Shown here: one piece after another, positions 16,333-25,149 of the stretch | Position numbering within the stretch: position 1 is the first letter of the stretch | How the letters are laid out: each line of letters opens with the position of its first letter | Assembly (NCBI GenBank): GCA_049347715.1 | Contig: CP186339.1 | Coordinates: 2,418,001 to 2,482,000, forward strand | Direction: 5' to 3' | Source of the DNA: Thalassotalea_B piscium_A | GTDB lineage: Bacteria > Pseudomonadota > Gammaproteobacteria > Enterobacterales > Alteromonadaceae | DNA length: 64,000 bases | The notes under the pieces: model-generated | Databases searched by the model: none | What the model was told of the DNA's origin: nothing | The model's input: only the letters and a program-made list of their open reading frames with translations | Position numbers and translations under genes: made by a program

Positions 16333-16956
16333 ATGAACGACTATTCCCTTATAACCCTGTTTATACCCACGTTTTTCCTGGTCAGTATTACTCCAGGGAT
16401 GTGTATGACTCTTGCCATGTCATTAGGTATGTCAATCGGCATAAGAAAAACCTTATGGATGATGTATGGTGAATTACTAGGTGTTGCTACCGTTGCGATT
16501 GCTGCGGTTTTAGGTGTTTCGGCATTATTGGTAACCGAGCCTCAATTATTTACACTATTTAAACTTGTAGGGGCGCTTTATCTTGCTTATATTGGTATCA
16601 ATATGTGGCGTTCTAAGGGAAAGTTAGCGTTATCAAACCAAGCAAATGCTCAAGAAACTATGACGAAGAAAACGCTATTTTCACAAGGTTATCTTACCGC
16701 TATTGCCAACCCTAAAGGTTGGGCATTTATGGTGGCGTTATTACCCCCATTTATTAATGACACCTCTCCATTACCACCACAACTCTTGCTGTTAGTTTCT
16801 ATTATTGTAATTTCAGAATTTACCTGTATGTTAATTTATGCAACAGGTGGAAAGTCAATTGGTAAACTGTTAACCAACAAAGATAACGTTAAAATACTCA
16901 ACAAATTATCCGGCAGTTTAATGTTACTCATTGCAATATGGCTAATTGTTAGCTAG
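16333..16956 (+). CDS. LysE/RhtB-family amino-acid exporter
   Basis: 207-aa inner-membrane protein with about six predicted helices. The family hallmark near the N-terminus, SITPGMCMTLAMSLGMSIG, is clear, as are GALYLAYIGINMW and the central NPKGWAFMVALLPPF. Members export amino acids such as threonine, homoserine, leucine or lysine. The specificity cannot be told from sequence, and no neighbouring amino-acid regulator gives a clue. Confidence 0.93.
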   Translation: MNDYSLITLFIPTFFLVSITPGMCMTLAMSLGMSIGIRKTLWMMYGELLGVATVAIAAVLGVSALLVTEPQLFTLFKLVGALYLAYIGINMWRSKGKLALSNQANAQETMTKKTLFSQGYLTAIANPKGWAFMVALLPPFINDTSPLPPQLLLLVSIIVISEFTCMLIYATGGKSIGKLLTNKDNVKILNKLSGSLMLLIAIWLIVS

Positions 16957-16986
16957 TAAAACAAGCGTTTGGGCTTAATTGGCAGC

Positions 16987-17454
16987 TTAATCTCGTATAC
17001 TGGTAAATTCTATACTAAATGATTCAGGCTGATTATTTGCAGTTTCTGAAGTCGGCACAAGGGTTAATTGTAACGACCAAATCATTTTTTTATCTGTACA
17101 ACTACCAAGCATGGTTTGAGCGGTTTTAAATCCATTAACTTTTTCACTGGAAAAAAACAGTGGGATTTTGCCCATATACATACTTTTACCTTCAATAAAT
17201 CCTGTGATATTGAACCCTTGTTCTAATGATTTATTTCCTACAAATAAAGTAAACTCTTGTTCAGGTATAATGGCCTTTTGATCAAACAATACCGATAATT
17301 TGCCGAATGATGTTGTGATTTGACATGCTGACTGACTAGCTAAACATTGAGGCTCAATTCTTTCAACGGTAGCTTTTTTGTCTTTTGAACATGAAACTAT
17401 ACCCACTAAAAAAGTGCACATTATTACAAAAATTAAATTATTTAACACAATCAT
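16987..17454 (-). CDS. Predicted lipoprotein, unknown function
   Basis: 155 aa when started at the ATG at 17454, which has TAGGA just upstream. A longer reading frame extends to 17550 but adds a Lys/Arg-rich stretch that would block the signal sequence. The N-terminus is a lipoprotein signal (LIFVIMCTFLVGIVSC) with a lipobox ending in Cys, followed by SKDKK. The remainder is predicted beta-rich, with two further Cys residues (ECLA-type PQCLASQSACQ) that could form a disulphide. It is convergent with the LysE-family gene and divergent from ccoN. I do not recognise a family. Confidence 0.7.
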   Translation of the reverse strand: MIVLNNLIFVIMCTFLVGIVSCSKDKKATVERIEPQCLASQSACQITTSFGKLSVLFDQKAIIPEQEFTLFVGNKSLEQGFNITGFIEGKSMYMGKIPLFFSSEKVNGFKTAQTMLGSCTDKKMIWSLQLTLVPTSETANNQPESFSIEFTSIRD

Positions 17455-17519
17455 AATCCTATATAAATTAACATACCCCTGCCTTTTTGGTCTTTTTTTA
17501 GACAGTCTCACGTTTTTTT

Positions 17520-17533
17520 TTGATTTAGGACAA
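17520..17533 (+). promoter_or_regulatory. Weak FNR-box-like site upstream of ccoN
   Basis: TTGATTTAGGACAA matches the FNR consensus TTGAT-N4-ATCAA at 8 of 10 defined positions. It lies about 180 bp ahead of ccoN and about 66 bp ahead of the lipoprotein ATG at 17454. FNR control of cbb3 oxidase is common and an fnr gene lies in the same cluster, but the match is imperfect and far from ccoN. Confidence 0.3.
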
Positions 17534-17714
17534 ATTTTACCATATTCCAAGGTGACATTTTAGGCATAAAACAATATCATTCCCGCGGGCTAGAAAATTG
17601 GCACAAGCTAAAGGTCTAAGTGCAATCTCATGAAATTAGTCTATAACTAAAGATGAGGTAAAATGACGAACCCGTTTTCATTTAACTAATAATTCTAACT
17701 GCGGAAACCAAAAC

Positions 17715-19139
17715 ATGACTCAAAATGATGCGTCAGCAGTAAACTACAACTTTGATGTTGTACGCCAGTTTACTGTTATGACTGTAATATGGGGAATTGT
17801 AGGTACACTCGTGGGTGTTCTTATTGCGGCTCAATTAATTTGGCCTGCTTTAAACTTTGACACTCCTTGGCTAACCTACTCCCGTCTTCGTCCACTTCAT
17901 ACCAATGCGGTAATTTTCGCTTTTGGTACGAGTGCGCTGTTTGCAACTTCTTATTATGTTGTTCAACGTACGTGTAAAACCACGTTATTTGGCGGCAAGC
18001 TTGCTTCTTTCACCTTTTGGGGATGGCAATCGATTATCGTTTTGGCAATCATTACCTTGCCTCAAGGTATAACCTCAACGAAAGAATATGCAGAATTAGA
18101 GTGGCCAATTGACCTTTTAATCGCTGTCGTCTGGATTTGTTACGCAATTGTATTTTTTGGTACACTTGTTAAACGAAAGACGTCGCATATCTATGTTGCT
18201 AACTGGTTCTTTGGTGGTTTTATTACCACTATTGCTGTTTTACATATTGGTAACAGCATGGCTATCCCAGTTTCTTTAACAAAATCATACTCCCTATATC
18301 CTGGTGCCATTGATGCCATGATGCAGTGGTGGTATGGTCACAATGCCGTAGGTTTCTTATTAACTGCTGGTTTCTTGGGTATGATGTACTACTTCGTACC
18401 GAAACAAGCTGAACGCCCTGTGTATTCTTATCGTCTTTCAATTGTCCATTTTTGGGCTTTGATCTCTCTTTATATTTGGGCTGGTCCACATCATTTACAT
18501 TACACCGCTTTACCCGATTGGGCTCAAAGTGTTGGTATGGTTATGTCTATCGTACTTTTCTTACCATCATGGGGTGGTATGATCAACGGTATCATGACAC
18601 TTTCAGGCGCATGGCATAAACTTCGTACTGACCCTATTCTACGTTTTCTAATTGTTTCATTATCTTTCTACGGTATGTCTACCTTCGAAGGTCCAATGAT
18701 GGCAATAAAATCTGTAAACGCTCTTTCTCATTACACTGACTGGACTATTGGTCACGTTCATTCAGGTGCATTAGGTTGGGTAGCCATGGTTTCTATTGGT
18801 GCTATGTACCATTTAATCCCGGTATTATTTAATCAAGGACGTATGTACAGCATTCGCTTAATTAACGTTCACTTCTGGATGCACACTGCAGGTATAGTTT
18901 TATACATTGTAGCAATGTGGATTTCAGGTGTAATGCAAGGGTTAATGTGGCGTGCGGTTAATACTGACGGTACTTTAACTTATAGCTTTGTTGAAAGTTT
19001 ACAAGCGTCATACCCATTCTACTTTATTCGATTCTTAGGTGGTGTATTAGTCGTTGCAGGTTTCATATTGATGGCCTACAACATGTATAAAACAATGAAA
19101 GCGAAAGACCATAGTCTTGAGCCAGTTCAAGCAGCCTAA
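17715..19139 (+). CDS. ccoN: cbb3-type cytochrome c oxidase subunit I
   Basis: Catalytic subunit of the high-affinity terminal oxidase, holding low-spin haem b and the haem b3-CuB site. 474 aa with 12 predicted membrane helices. Conserved His ligands sit in LRPLHTNAVIFAFG, WWYGHNAVGF, WAGPHHLHYTA, DWTIGHVHSGALGW and NVHFWMHTAG. The HH of the CuB site and the Tyr of the YGHNAVGF helix are present. First gene of ccoNOQP, with 11 bp to ccoO. Reduces O2 to water under micro-oxic conditions and pumps protons. Confidence 0.97.
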   Translation: MTQNDASAVNYNFDVVRQFTVMTVIWGIVGTLVGVLIAAQLIWPALNFDTPWLTYSRLRPLHTNAVIFAFGTSALFATSYYVVQRTCKTTLFGGKLASFTFWGWQSIIVLAIITLPQGITSTKEYAELEWPIDLLIAVVWICYAIVFFGTLVKRKTSHIYVANWFFGGFITTIAVLHIGNSMAIPVSLTKSYSLYPGAIDAMMQWWYGHNAVGFLLTAGFLGMMYYFVPKQAERPVYSYRLSIVHFWALISLYIWAGPHHLHYTALPDWAQSVGMVMSIVLFLPSWGGMINGIMTLSGAWHKLRTDPILRFLIVSLSFYGMSTFEGPMMAIKSVNALSHYTDWTIGHVHSGALGWVAMVSIGAMYHLIPVLFNQGRMYSIRLINVHFWMHTAGIVLYIVAMWISGVMQGLMWRAVNTDGTLTYSFVESLQASYPFYFIRFLGGVLVVAGFILMAYNMYKTMKAKDHSLEPVQAA

Positions 19140-19150
19140 GGAGACTAAAC

Positions 19151-19795
19151 ATGAAAAATAACCATGAAAAAGTCGAAAAAAGTGTAGGCTTATTCTTTAT
19201 ATTCGCTTTATTAGCGATAAGTATTGGTGGTTTAGTAGAAATCACCCCCTTATTCTTCCAAAAAGCGACAACAACACCGGTAGATAACTTACGTCCTTAC
19301 ACGCCTTTAGAAATGGAAGGTCGTGATATCTATATCCGTGAAGGTTGTCACGTATGCCATAGCCAAATGATCCGTCCTTTCCGTGCGGAAACTGAACGCT
19401 ATGGACACTACTCTGTTGCTGGTGAATCTGTATGGGAACATCCTTTCCTATGGGGTTCAAAAAGAACAGGGCCTGACTTAGCTCGTGTTGGCGGTCGTTA
19501 TAGTGATGACTGGCATAGAGCTCATTTAATTGATCCTCGTTCAGTAGTGCCTGAATCAAATATGCCTTCATTTAAATGGTTAGATGAAAATACTCTTGAC
19601 GGTGAGTTAATCGCTAAGAAATTAGAAACATTTAACTTTTTAACGCGTAATAGAAGTCATAAAGATGAACAAGGTAATCCAATTCCCCTTTATTCTTCAG
19701 AAGTTATTGCAAATGCAAAGTCTGATGTTACGGGTAAAACTGAAATGGAAGCCTTGATTGCGTACTTGCAGTCTCTTGGCCATGCGTTGAAATAA
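19151..19795 (+). CDS. ccoO: cbb3-type cytochrome c oxidase subunit II
   Basis: Membrane-anchored mono-haem cytochrome c of 214 aa. One N-terminal helix (VGLFFIFALLAISIGGLVEI) is followed by a periplasmic domain. The haem c motif CHVCH is at residues 66-70, in the family signature EGCHVCHSQMIRPF, with a distal Met candidate in PESNMPSF. It passes electrons from CcoP to CcoN. AAGGAG-like sequence precedes the ATG, and ccoQ begins 1 bp after its stop. Confidence 0.97.
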   Translation: MKNNHEKVEKSVGLFFIFALLAISIGGLVEITPLFFQKATTTPVDNLRPYTPLEMEGRDIYIREGCHVCHSQMIRPFRAETERYGHYSVAGESVWEHPFLWGSKRTGPDLARVGGRYSDDWHRAHLIDPRSVVPESNMPSFKWLDENTLDGELIAKKLETFNFLTRNRSHKDEQGNPIPLYSSEVIANAKSDVTGKTEMEALIAYLQSLGHALK

Positions 19796-19796
19796 T

Positions 19797-19976
19797 ATGG
19801 ATTACGGGACATTAAGAGGCATAATTGCCCTCATAATTTTTGTGGTTTTTATCATTATTGTGCTTTGGTCGTATAGTAAAAAACGTAAGGCTTCATTTGA
19901 TGAAGCTGCAAACTCAATCTTTGAAGAAGATCACAAAGAAGACACTAACAAACAGGAGACTAATAATAATGTCTAG
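19797..19976 (+). CDS. ccoQ: cbb3-type cytochrome c oxidase subunit IV (CcoQ)
   Basis: 59-aa single-span membrane protein starting MDYGTLRG, with one helix (IIALIIFVVFIIIVLW), a basic stop-transfer SKKRK and an acidic tail. This is the typical size and shape of CcoQ, which stabilises the oxidase complex. The ATG lies 1 bp beyond the ccoO stop, and its 3' end overlaps the ccoP start by 8 bp, so the four subunits are translationally coupled. Short enough to be missed by length-filtered gene finding. Confidence 0.93.
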   Translation: MDYGTLRGIIALIIFVVFIIIVLWSYSKKRKASFDEAANSIFEEDHKEDTNKQETNNNV

Positions 19977-20952
19977 CTTCTGGAGTATTTGGATATCAGT
20001 TCTTTCACTAGGTACATTAGTAGGTTGTTATCTATTATTACGTATGTGTTTAAAGAACTTTGCAGGGGTTGAAGAAGGCGAGTCTATGGGCCACTCCTTC
20101 GACGGCATTGAAGAATTAAACAACCCATTACCTAAGTGGTGGAGTACATTCTTCCTATTAACAATTATTTGGGGATTCGGTTACCTACTTGTTTATCCAG
20201 GTTTAGGTAATTGGAAAGGGCTTTTTGGTTGGACAAGTTCTAACCAAGGTATATTAAACCTTGAAGAATCAAAAGCTAAAGCTGAATTTGCTAAAGCCAA
20301 TAATTTAATTGTTCAATATGATATGGAAGTAAAAGTTGCTGACGAACGCTATGGTCCTATCTTTGATGCTTTTGCTAAGCGTGATATAGCCGATTTAGCA
20401 ACAGCGGATGATGATGAAGCCGTTGCAGCTCGTAAAGTAGGTCAACGTTTATTCCTTCAAAACTGTTCTCAGTGCCATGGTTCTGATGCAAGAGGAACTA
20501 CGGGTTTCCCTAACTTAACTGATAAAGATTGGTTATACGGTGGAACACCTGAAGTTATCAAAGAAACTATCATGCATGGTCGTAAAGCAAATGGCATGAT
20601 CGGTTGGGAAACTATGCTAGGTGGTGATCAAGGCGTAAAAGATGTTGCTGCTTTTGTTCTTACCTTAAGTGGACGTGAAGCTAAAGAAGGCTCAGCGGAA
20701 CAAGGTAAAGCCAAATTCGCCATGTGTGCAAGTTGTCATGGGGTTGAAGGTAAAGGTAGTGCTCAAATGAATATTCCGATTGGTGCGCCAAACTTAAGTG
20801 ATAACACTTGGTTATATGGTGGTTCTGAACGAGTGATTCAAGAAACTATCCGCAATGGTCGTGCTGGTGTAATGCCTGCTTGGAGTGAAATTTTAGGTGA
20901 GAAAAAAATTCACGTTATCAGTGCGTTTGTTTACAGCCTTTCTCAAGAATAA
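19969..20952 (+). CDS. ccoP: cbb3-type cytochrome c oxidase subunit III, di-haem
   Basis: 327 aa from the ATG at 19969 (MSSFWSIWISV); a longer frame reaching 19840 would run through ccoQ and is rejected. Two N-terminal helices: the first about residues 5-25, the second FFLLTIIWGFGYLLVY after the CcoP signature HSFDGIEELNNPLPKWW. Two c-type haem motifs follow, CSQCH (166-170) and CASCH (253-257). It accepts electrons from soluble or membrane cytochromes c. Last subunit gene, followed by a terminator. Confidence 0.97.
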   Translation: MSSFWSIWISVLSLGTLVGCYLLLRMCLKNFAGVEEGESMGHSFDGIEELNNPLPKWWSTFFLLTIIWGFGYLLVYPGLGNWKGLFGWTSSNQGILNLEESKAKAEFAKANNLIVQYDMEVKVADERYGPIFDAFAKRDIADLATADDDEAVAARKVGQRLFLQNCSQCHGSDARGTTGFPNLTDKDWLYGGTPEVIKETIMHGRKANGMIGWETMLGGDQGVKDVAAFVLTLSGREAKEGSAEQGKAKFAMCASCHGVEGKGSAQMNIPIGAPNLSDNTWLYGGSERVIQETIRNGRAGVMPAWSEILGEKKIHVISAFVYSLSQE

Positions 20953-20978
20953 ACACTAAATAAGCAATTAGTGATTTT

Positions 20979-21009
20979 AAAGCCTTATAGGAGACTATAA
21001 GGCTTTTTT
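20979..21009 (+). terminator. Rho-independent terminator after ccoP
   Basis: AAAGCCTTATAG-GAGA-CTATAAGGCTTT hairpin with 12-bp arms followed by a T-run. It separates the structural oxidase genes from the assembly genes. Confidence 0.92.
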
Positions 21010-21174
21010 ATTACCTAAAAATACAGTATTAACTTTGGGTTAATACTTTCAATAGAGCAAAACTTTTATTTATGTTTTATATCAATAAAAAGAGAATTAT
21101 TTCACCGATAACCATAGTAAAAGTGGATCGAAAAAAAGTATAATACCTTTACGTTAATTAGCAGCGATTTAACA

Positions 21175-21669
21175 ATGAAAACATCTTGGTACCAAGAGCC
21201 ATGGGCATGGCTTGTATTTTTTTTACCGTTTAGTGCCGTTGTGGCAGGAATAGCGACTTTTTTTATTGCAAACACTAACCCCGACACACTTGTAGTAGGC
21301 GACTATTACAAAAAAGGTAAAGCAATTAATTTAGAATTAACTCAGATTAAACTCGCGCAAAAGCTAGGAATGAAATTTGCGCTAAAACTTGATAATAATG
21401 AACTCATTATTAAACCAACGGGCATAGAAAAAACCTTTCCTATACTCAATGTAAATTTTTATCACCCTACTCTTGAAGAGAAAGACTTTTATTTGGCTCT
21501 TACTCCTGATGGCAATGGCTATTTTAGACATCAACTTGATCAAGACGTTAAAGGTAAATGGCGTGTTACCATTACCTCGTTTGAAAACAATTGGAAAATT
21601 CAAAATAATATAACCTTACCTCAATCTCAATTTATTGACATAGTACCTAAACCTCTCGAAGCTAATTAA
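21175..21669 (+). CDS. fixH: FixH/CcoH family protein (cbb3 oxidase assembly)
   Basis: 164 aa. N-terminal membrane helix (AWLVFFLPFSAVVAGIATFFIA) after a WYQEPW motif typical of FixH, then a conserved GDYYKKGKAIN segment and a periplasmic beta-sandwich-like domain. CcoH/FixH is needed for stable assembly of the cbb3 oxidase and works with the copper ATPase CcoI. It is followed by fixI with a 1-bp overlap of stop and start (TAATG). Confidence 0.9.
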   Translation: MKTSWYQEPWAWLVFFLPFSAVVAGIATFFIANTNPDTLVVGDYYKKGKAINLELTQIKLAQKLGMKFALKLDNNELIIKPTGIEKTFPILNVNFYHPTLEEKDFYLALTPDGNGYFRHQLDQDVKGKWRVTITSFENNWKIQNNITLPQSQFIDIVPKPLEAN

Positions 21670-24062
21670 TGTCTAGTCATTGTTTTCATTGCGGGGAAGT
21701 AATTCCTAAGGGTATTGATCTTACTGTAAATATTGATCAAACCCTCCAGCCTATGTGTTGTATTGGTTGCCAAGCAATCGCTGAAACGATTGTCAGTAAT
21801 GGTTTAACTGAATATTATCGTTTTCGTACAGAAGTTGCACCTAAGGGTGAGTTTCTGATCCCTGATGAGCTTGCCAAAAAAAAGCTGCTTGATGATGACG
21901 CACTCCAAGATGAGTTCATTTATAAGACCGATGACTTTAAAGAAACTATTTTAACCATTGAGGGAATAAGTTGTGCCGCATGTGCTTGGCTTATTGAAAT
22001 GCAAATAGAAAAACTCGATGGCATCATTTCAATTAGTGTTAATGCTTCCACACAACGAGCCACAGTTAGGTGGAAAGATGAAATAATTCGTCTAAGCGAT
22101 ATATTAATCGCTATTGATAAAGTCGGTTATAAAGCATTACCGTTTAAAGCAAGCACCCTTGAAGAAAGTAACATTTCACAATCTAAAAGATTCATTAAAC
22201 GTTTAGGCATCTCAGGCATCTTAATGATGCAGGTAATGATGATTGCTATTGGCCTTTATTTTGGCGCTTTCACAGAAATGTCTTCATCTAACCAAGTATA
22301 TTTTAGGTGGACTAGCCTATTTTTAACCATTCCAATAGTCACCTATGGTGCTTTTCCCTTTTATGTTGGTGCGTTCAATGCGTTACGAGTAAAGCATTTA
22401 TCAATGGATGTACCCGTTTCAATTGCAATTCTACTTGCCTTTAGTGCAAGTGCTTGGGCTACCATTAGCCAACAAGGAGAAGTGTATTTTGAATCTGTCT
22501 CTATGTTTACCTTCTTATTACTTATTGGCAAATTTTTAGAGTTTAGAGCCCGCTCTCGAGCAGCTGAAATTTCAGCTAACTTATTAAAGCTTATGCCTAT
22601 GACAGCAACTAAAGTAGTCAATGATGAAGAAGTTTTTATTGCAGCTAAAAAGTTACAATCTGAAGATATTGTTATTGTAAAACCCGGTGAAATAGTCCCT
22701 GCCGATGGCACTATTATTGATGGTAGAAGCCAACTAAATGAAGCTATGCTTTCAGGTGAGCAGCGTCCCATTACTAAACATGTGGGCGATACTGTTTTCG
22801 CCGGCACCGTCAATGGTGACGGGAATATGCTTATTGAAGTTAAGCATAACAGCCAACACTCTTTTTTAAGCCAATTGATTCGCTTGAGTGAATCATCTCA
22901 GGCACATAAACCTAAATTAGCGCAATTATCAGATAAAATAGCTCAATACTTTGTCGCCGTTATTTTACTTTCCGCCATAGGAACAGCCTTATATTGGCAT
23001 CAACATCTTCCTGAAGAAGCATTTTGGATAACCTTATCAGTATTAGTTGCCACTTGCCCATGCGCCCTCTCCTTAGCGACCCCAACTGCGTTAACTTGTG
23101 CAACCACAAGACTCAACAAAGACGGGATCATGATTAAATCTGGCCATGTTATGGAAACCATACCTAAAATCAATTGTTTTGCCTTTGATAAAACAGGTAC
23201 CTTAACCTCAGGTGATTTTGAAATTACCCAGTGTAATATTATCAACGCTAGCTTCGATAAAACTCAAGTATTAGCAATTTCGGCAGCATTAGAAAGTCAT
23301 TCTGAACACCCTATTGCGAAAGCTTTTTTACCTTTCCGTGACTTTACCTATAAAAAATCAAATATTGAAGTAGTTTCTGGTTCTGGTATTCAAGGGAAAG
23401 TAAACAACGCCACCTACAAAATAGGTAAGCCAAGCTGGTTATTGTCTCCAGAGCAATTAACGGCTTATGCTGACTTCCCCTGTATATTAATGAAAGAGGA
23501 TGCCATCATTGCTTCTTTTCATATTGAAGACAAAATAAGAGACGATGCAAAAGCTTTAATGACTTTATTAAAAAGCCAACATATCGAAACGATAATGCTA
23601 TCAGGAGATAATCAGTTAGGTTGTAACCGTGTGCAACAAGAAGTAAATGTTGACCAGGTTTATTCAGCATTATCAGCTACAGATAAAATGACTGTATTAA
23701 AGCAAAAACAAGAAACAAAAACCGTTGCTATGGTTGGCGATGGTGTTAATGACTCCCCTGTATTTGGTGCTGCACATGTATCATTAGCTATGGGAAGCGG
23801 TACTGATGTCGCCAAAAGCGGAGCTGATGTTATTTTATTAAGTAATAAACTCTCCGCGGTCAACACGCTTCGTCAGGTCGCATTTAAAACAAAAAAAATT
23901 ATTTGGCAAAACTACAGCTGGGCATTTGGTTATAACGCTATTGTCTTACCACTAGCTGTTTCTGGACATATAACCCCTTACATGGCTGTAATCGGCATGT
24001 CATTAAGCTCTATATTAGTGATCACTAATTCACTAAGACTACTTAAAAAAGGTCAATCCTAA
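21669..24062 (+). CDS. ccoI: Copper-translocating P1B-type ATPase for cbb3 oxidase assembly
   Basis: 797-aa heavy-metal ATPase, FixI/CcoI subfamily. The N-terminal Cys-rich module (C5-x2-C8, then MCCIGC) is typical of CcoI. The HMA domain carries GISCAACAW (C102, C105). The metal-transport motif CPC is at 463-465, the phosphorylated Asp is D507 (DKTGTLTSG), HP is in SEHPIAKA, and the hinge is GDGVNDSP. It exports Cu+ toward the periplasm for the CuB centre of CcoN. Overlaps fixH and ccoS by 1 bp each. Confidence 0.95.
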   Translation: MSSHCFHCGEVIPKGIDLTVNIDQTLQPMCCIGCQAIAETIVSNGLTEYYRFRTEVAPKGEFLIPDELAKKKLLDDDALQDEFIYKTDDFKETILTIEGISCAACAWLIEMQIEKLDGIISISVNASTQRATVRWKDEIIRLSDILIAIDKVGYKALPFKASTLEESNISQSKRFIKRLGISGILMMQVMMIAIGLYFGAFTEMSSSNQVYFRWTSLFLTIPIVTYGAFPFYVGAFNALRVKHLSMDVPVSIAILLAFSASAWATISQQGEVYFESVSMFTFLLLIGKFLEFRARSRAAEISANLLKLMPMTATKVVNDEEVFIAAKKLQSEDIVIVKPGEIVPADGTIIDGRSQLNEAMLSGEQRPITKHVGDTVFAGTVNGDGNMLIEVKHNSQHSFLSQLIRLSESSQAHKPKLAQLSDKIAQYFVAVILLSAIGTALYWHQHLPEEAFWITLSVLVATCPCALSLATPTALTCATTRLNKDGIMIKSGHVMETIPKINCFAFDKTGTLTSGDFEITQCNIINASFDKTQVLAISAALESHSEHPIAKAFLPFRDFTYKKSNIEVVSGSGIQGKVNNATYKIGKPSWLLSPEQLTAYADFPCILMKEDAIIASFHIEDKIRDDAKALMTLLKSQHIETIMLSGDNQLGCNRVQQEVNVDQVYSALSATDKMTVLKQKQETKTVAMVGDGVNDSPVFGAAHVSLAMGSGTDVAKSGADVILLSNKLSAVNTLRQVAFKTKKIIWQNYSWAFGYNAIVLPLAVSGHITPYMAVIGMSLSSILVITNSLRLLKKGQS

Positions 24063-24283
24063 TGGGAATTATTTATGTATTAATACCAATTGCCGTATTA
24101 CTTTCAGCGGTTGGTATCTATTTGTTTTTTTGGGCAGTAAAAACAGATCAATTTTCTGATTTAGAAAAACAAGGGTTAAGTATTCTGTTTGATGATGAAA
24201 CAACAGAAAACAAATCAACCTCAGAATCAGAAGATACCACTGAAACTAAGGATAAAGACAAACAAGAGATTGATCCTTCGTAG
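24062..24283 (+). CDS. ccoS: cbb3-type cytochrome oxidase assembly protein CcoS
   Basis: 73 aa with one N-terminal helix (LIPIAVLLSAVGIYLFFWAV), the family signature KTDQFSDLEKQG just after it, and a short acidic, Ser/Thr-rich tail. CcoS is required for cofactor insertion (haem and copper) into the oxidase. The ATG overlaps the ccoI stop. Confidence 0.93.
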   Translation: MGIIYVLIPIAVLLSAVGIYLFFWAVKTDQFSDLEKQGLSILFDDETTENKSTSESEDTTETKDKDKQEIDPS

Positions 24284-24339
24284 TAGTTTTTACCAAACAG
24301 ACTACTCTTCCTTTCAGCTATTGAGTTAGATTTTTTCTT

Positions 24340-24367
24340 CTTAATTGAGTATACAAACCCAATTAAG
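24340..24367. terminator. Hairpin after ccoS
   Basis: CTTAATTG / CAATTAAG arms with a 12-nt loop, GC-poor and without a clear T-run on the plus strand; a weak terminator or processing hairpin in the 146-bp gap before the next gene. Confidence 0.35.
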
Positions 24368-24429
24368 GTATATCGTAATTAACTCAGCTAAATGATAACC
24401 TTATTTTTTTAGAGCATTAAGCTTCACTT

Positions 24430-25104
24430 ATGGATATAGATTTTTTTGCCGCTTTTGTTATTGGTTTATTAGGTTCAGGACACTGCATTGGCATGTGTGG
24501 TGGCATCACAACCATGCTATCTACCGCAATCAATAAAGAGCAAAAACAGACCAGTAAATTGCGTATTATTTTAGCTTATAACATAGGTCGTATTTCCACT
24601 TATTCTCTCATTGGCGCCATTGCCGGTATTACAGGCTCGTTGGCAGCAAAAAACATTGGCTTACCTGTCTCTATATTACGAATTGTCGCCGGTATATTTT
24701 TAATTTTACTAGGCCTTTATATCGGTCGCTGGTTCATGCTACTCAATAAAGTAGAGCAAGTAGGTAAAGGGCTATGGAAAATTCTTTCTCCATTAAGTAA
24801 GAAATTCATCCCTATTAATCATGCTAAACAAGCCTTAGCATTAGGCGCTATTTGGGGATGGTTGCCTTGTGGCTTAGTTTATTCAACACTTACTTGGTCA
24901 TTAGCAAGTGGTTCCCTTGTGTCTGGTGCCCTTATTATGTTTTTCTTTGGTTTAGGTACATTACCTGCGCTGGTTAGCATTTCAGTTGGGGCTGTTTCAT
25001 TTAAAACCCTTTTGTTAAATGATTACTTTCGTAAATCGATGGCTCTTTTGTTAATAATTTATGGAATTATGACGTTAAAATTTGCATATGACATGATGTT
25101 CTAA
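24430..25104 (+). CDS. Sulfite exporter TauE/SafE-type membrane protein linked to cbb3 oxidase
   Basis: 224 aa with about six predicted membrane helices. The N-terminal signature GLLGSGHCIGMCGGI, with Cys-containing motif, and the central GAIWGWLPCGLVYSTL mark the urease-accessory-like/TauE-SafE subgroup that commonly lies beside ccoS and fnr in gammaproteobacteria. The paired Cys residues suggest metal or redox handling, and a role in copper or haem supply to the oxidase has been proposed for this subgroup by context. That role is inference here. Confidence 0.85.
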   Translation: MDIDFFAAFVIGLLGSGHCIGMCGGITTMLSTAINKEQKQTSKLRIILAYNIGRISTYSLIGAIAGITGSLAAKNIGLPVSILRIVAGIFLILLGLYIGRWFMLLNKVEQVGKGLWKILSPLSKKFIPINHAKQALALGAIWGWLPCGLVYSTLTWSLASGSLVSGALIMFFFGLGTLPALVSISVGAVSFKTLLLNDYFRKSMALLLIIYGIMTLKFAYDMMF

Positions 25105-25149
25105 TAACATCGTTGTTACAAGAATCATTCGCGTAAGTAACAGTATAAT

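Noticed and set aside
17455..17550. N-terminal extension of the lipoprotein gene
   Set aside because: Lys/Arg-rich stretch would precede the lipoprotein signal; the ATG at 17454 has TAGGA upstream.
19840..19968. N-terminal extension of CcoP
   Set aside because: It would read through ccoQ in another frame. The ATG at 19969 gives the usual CcoP N-terminus.
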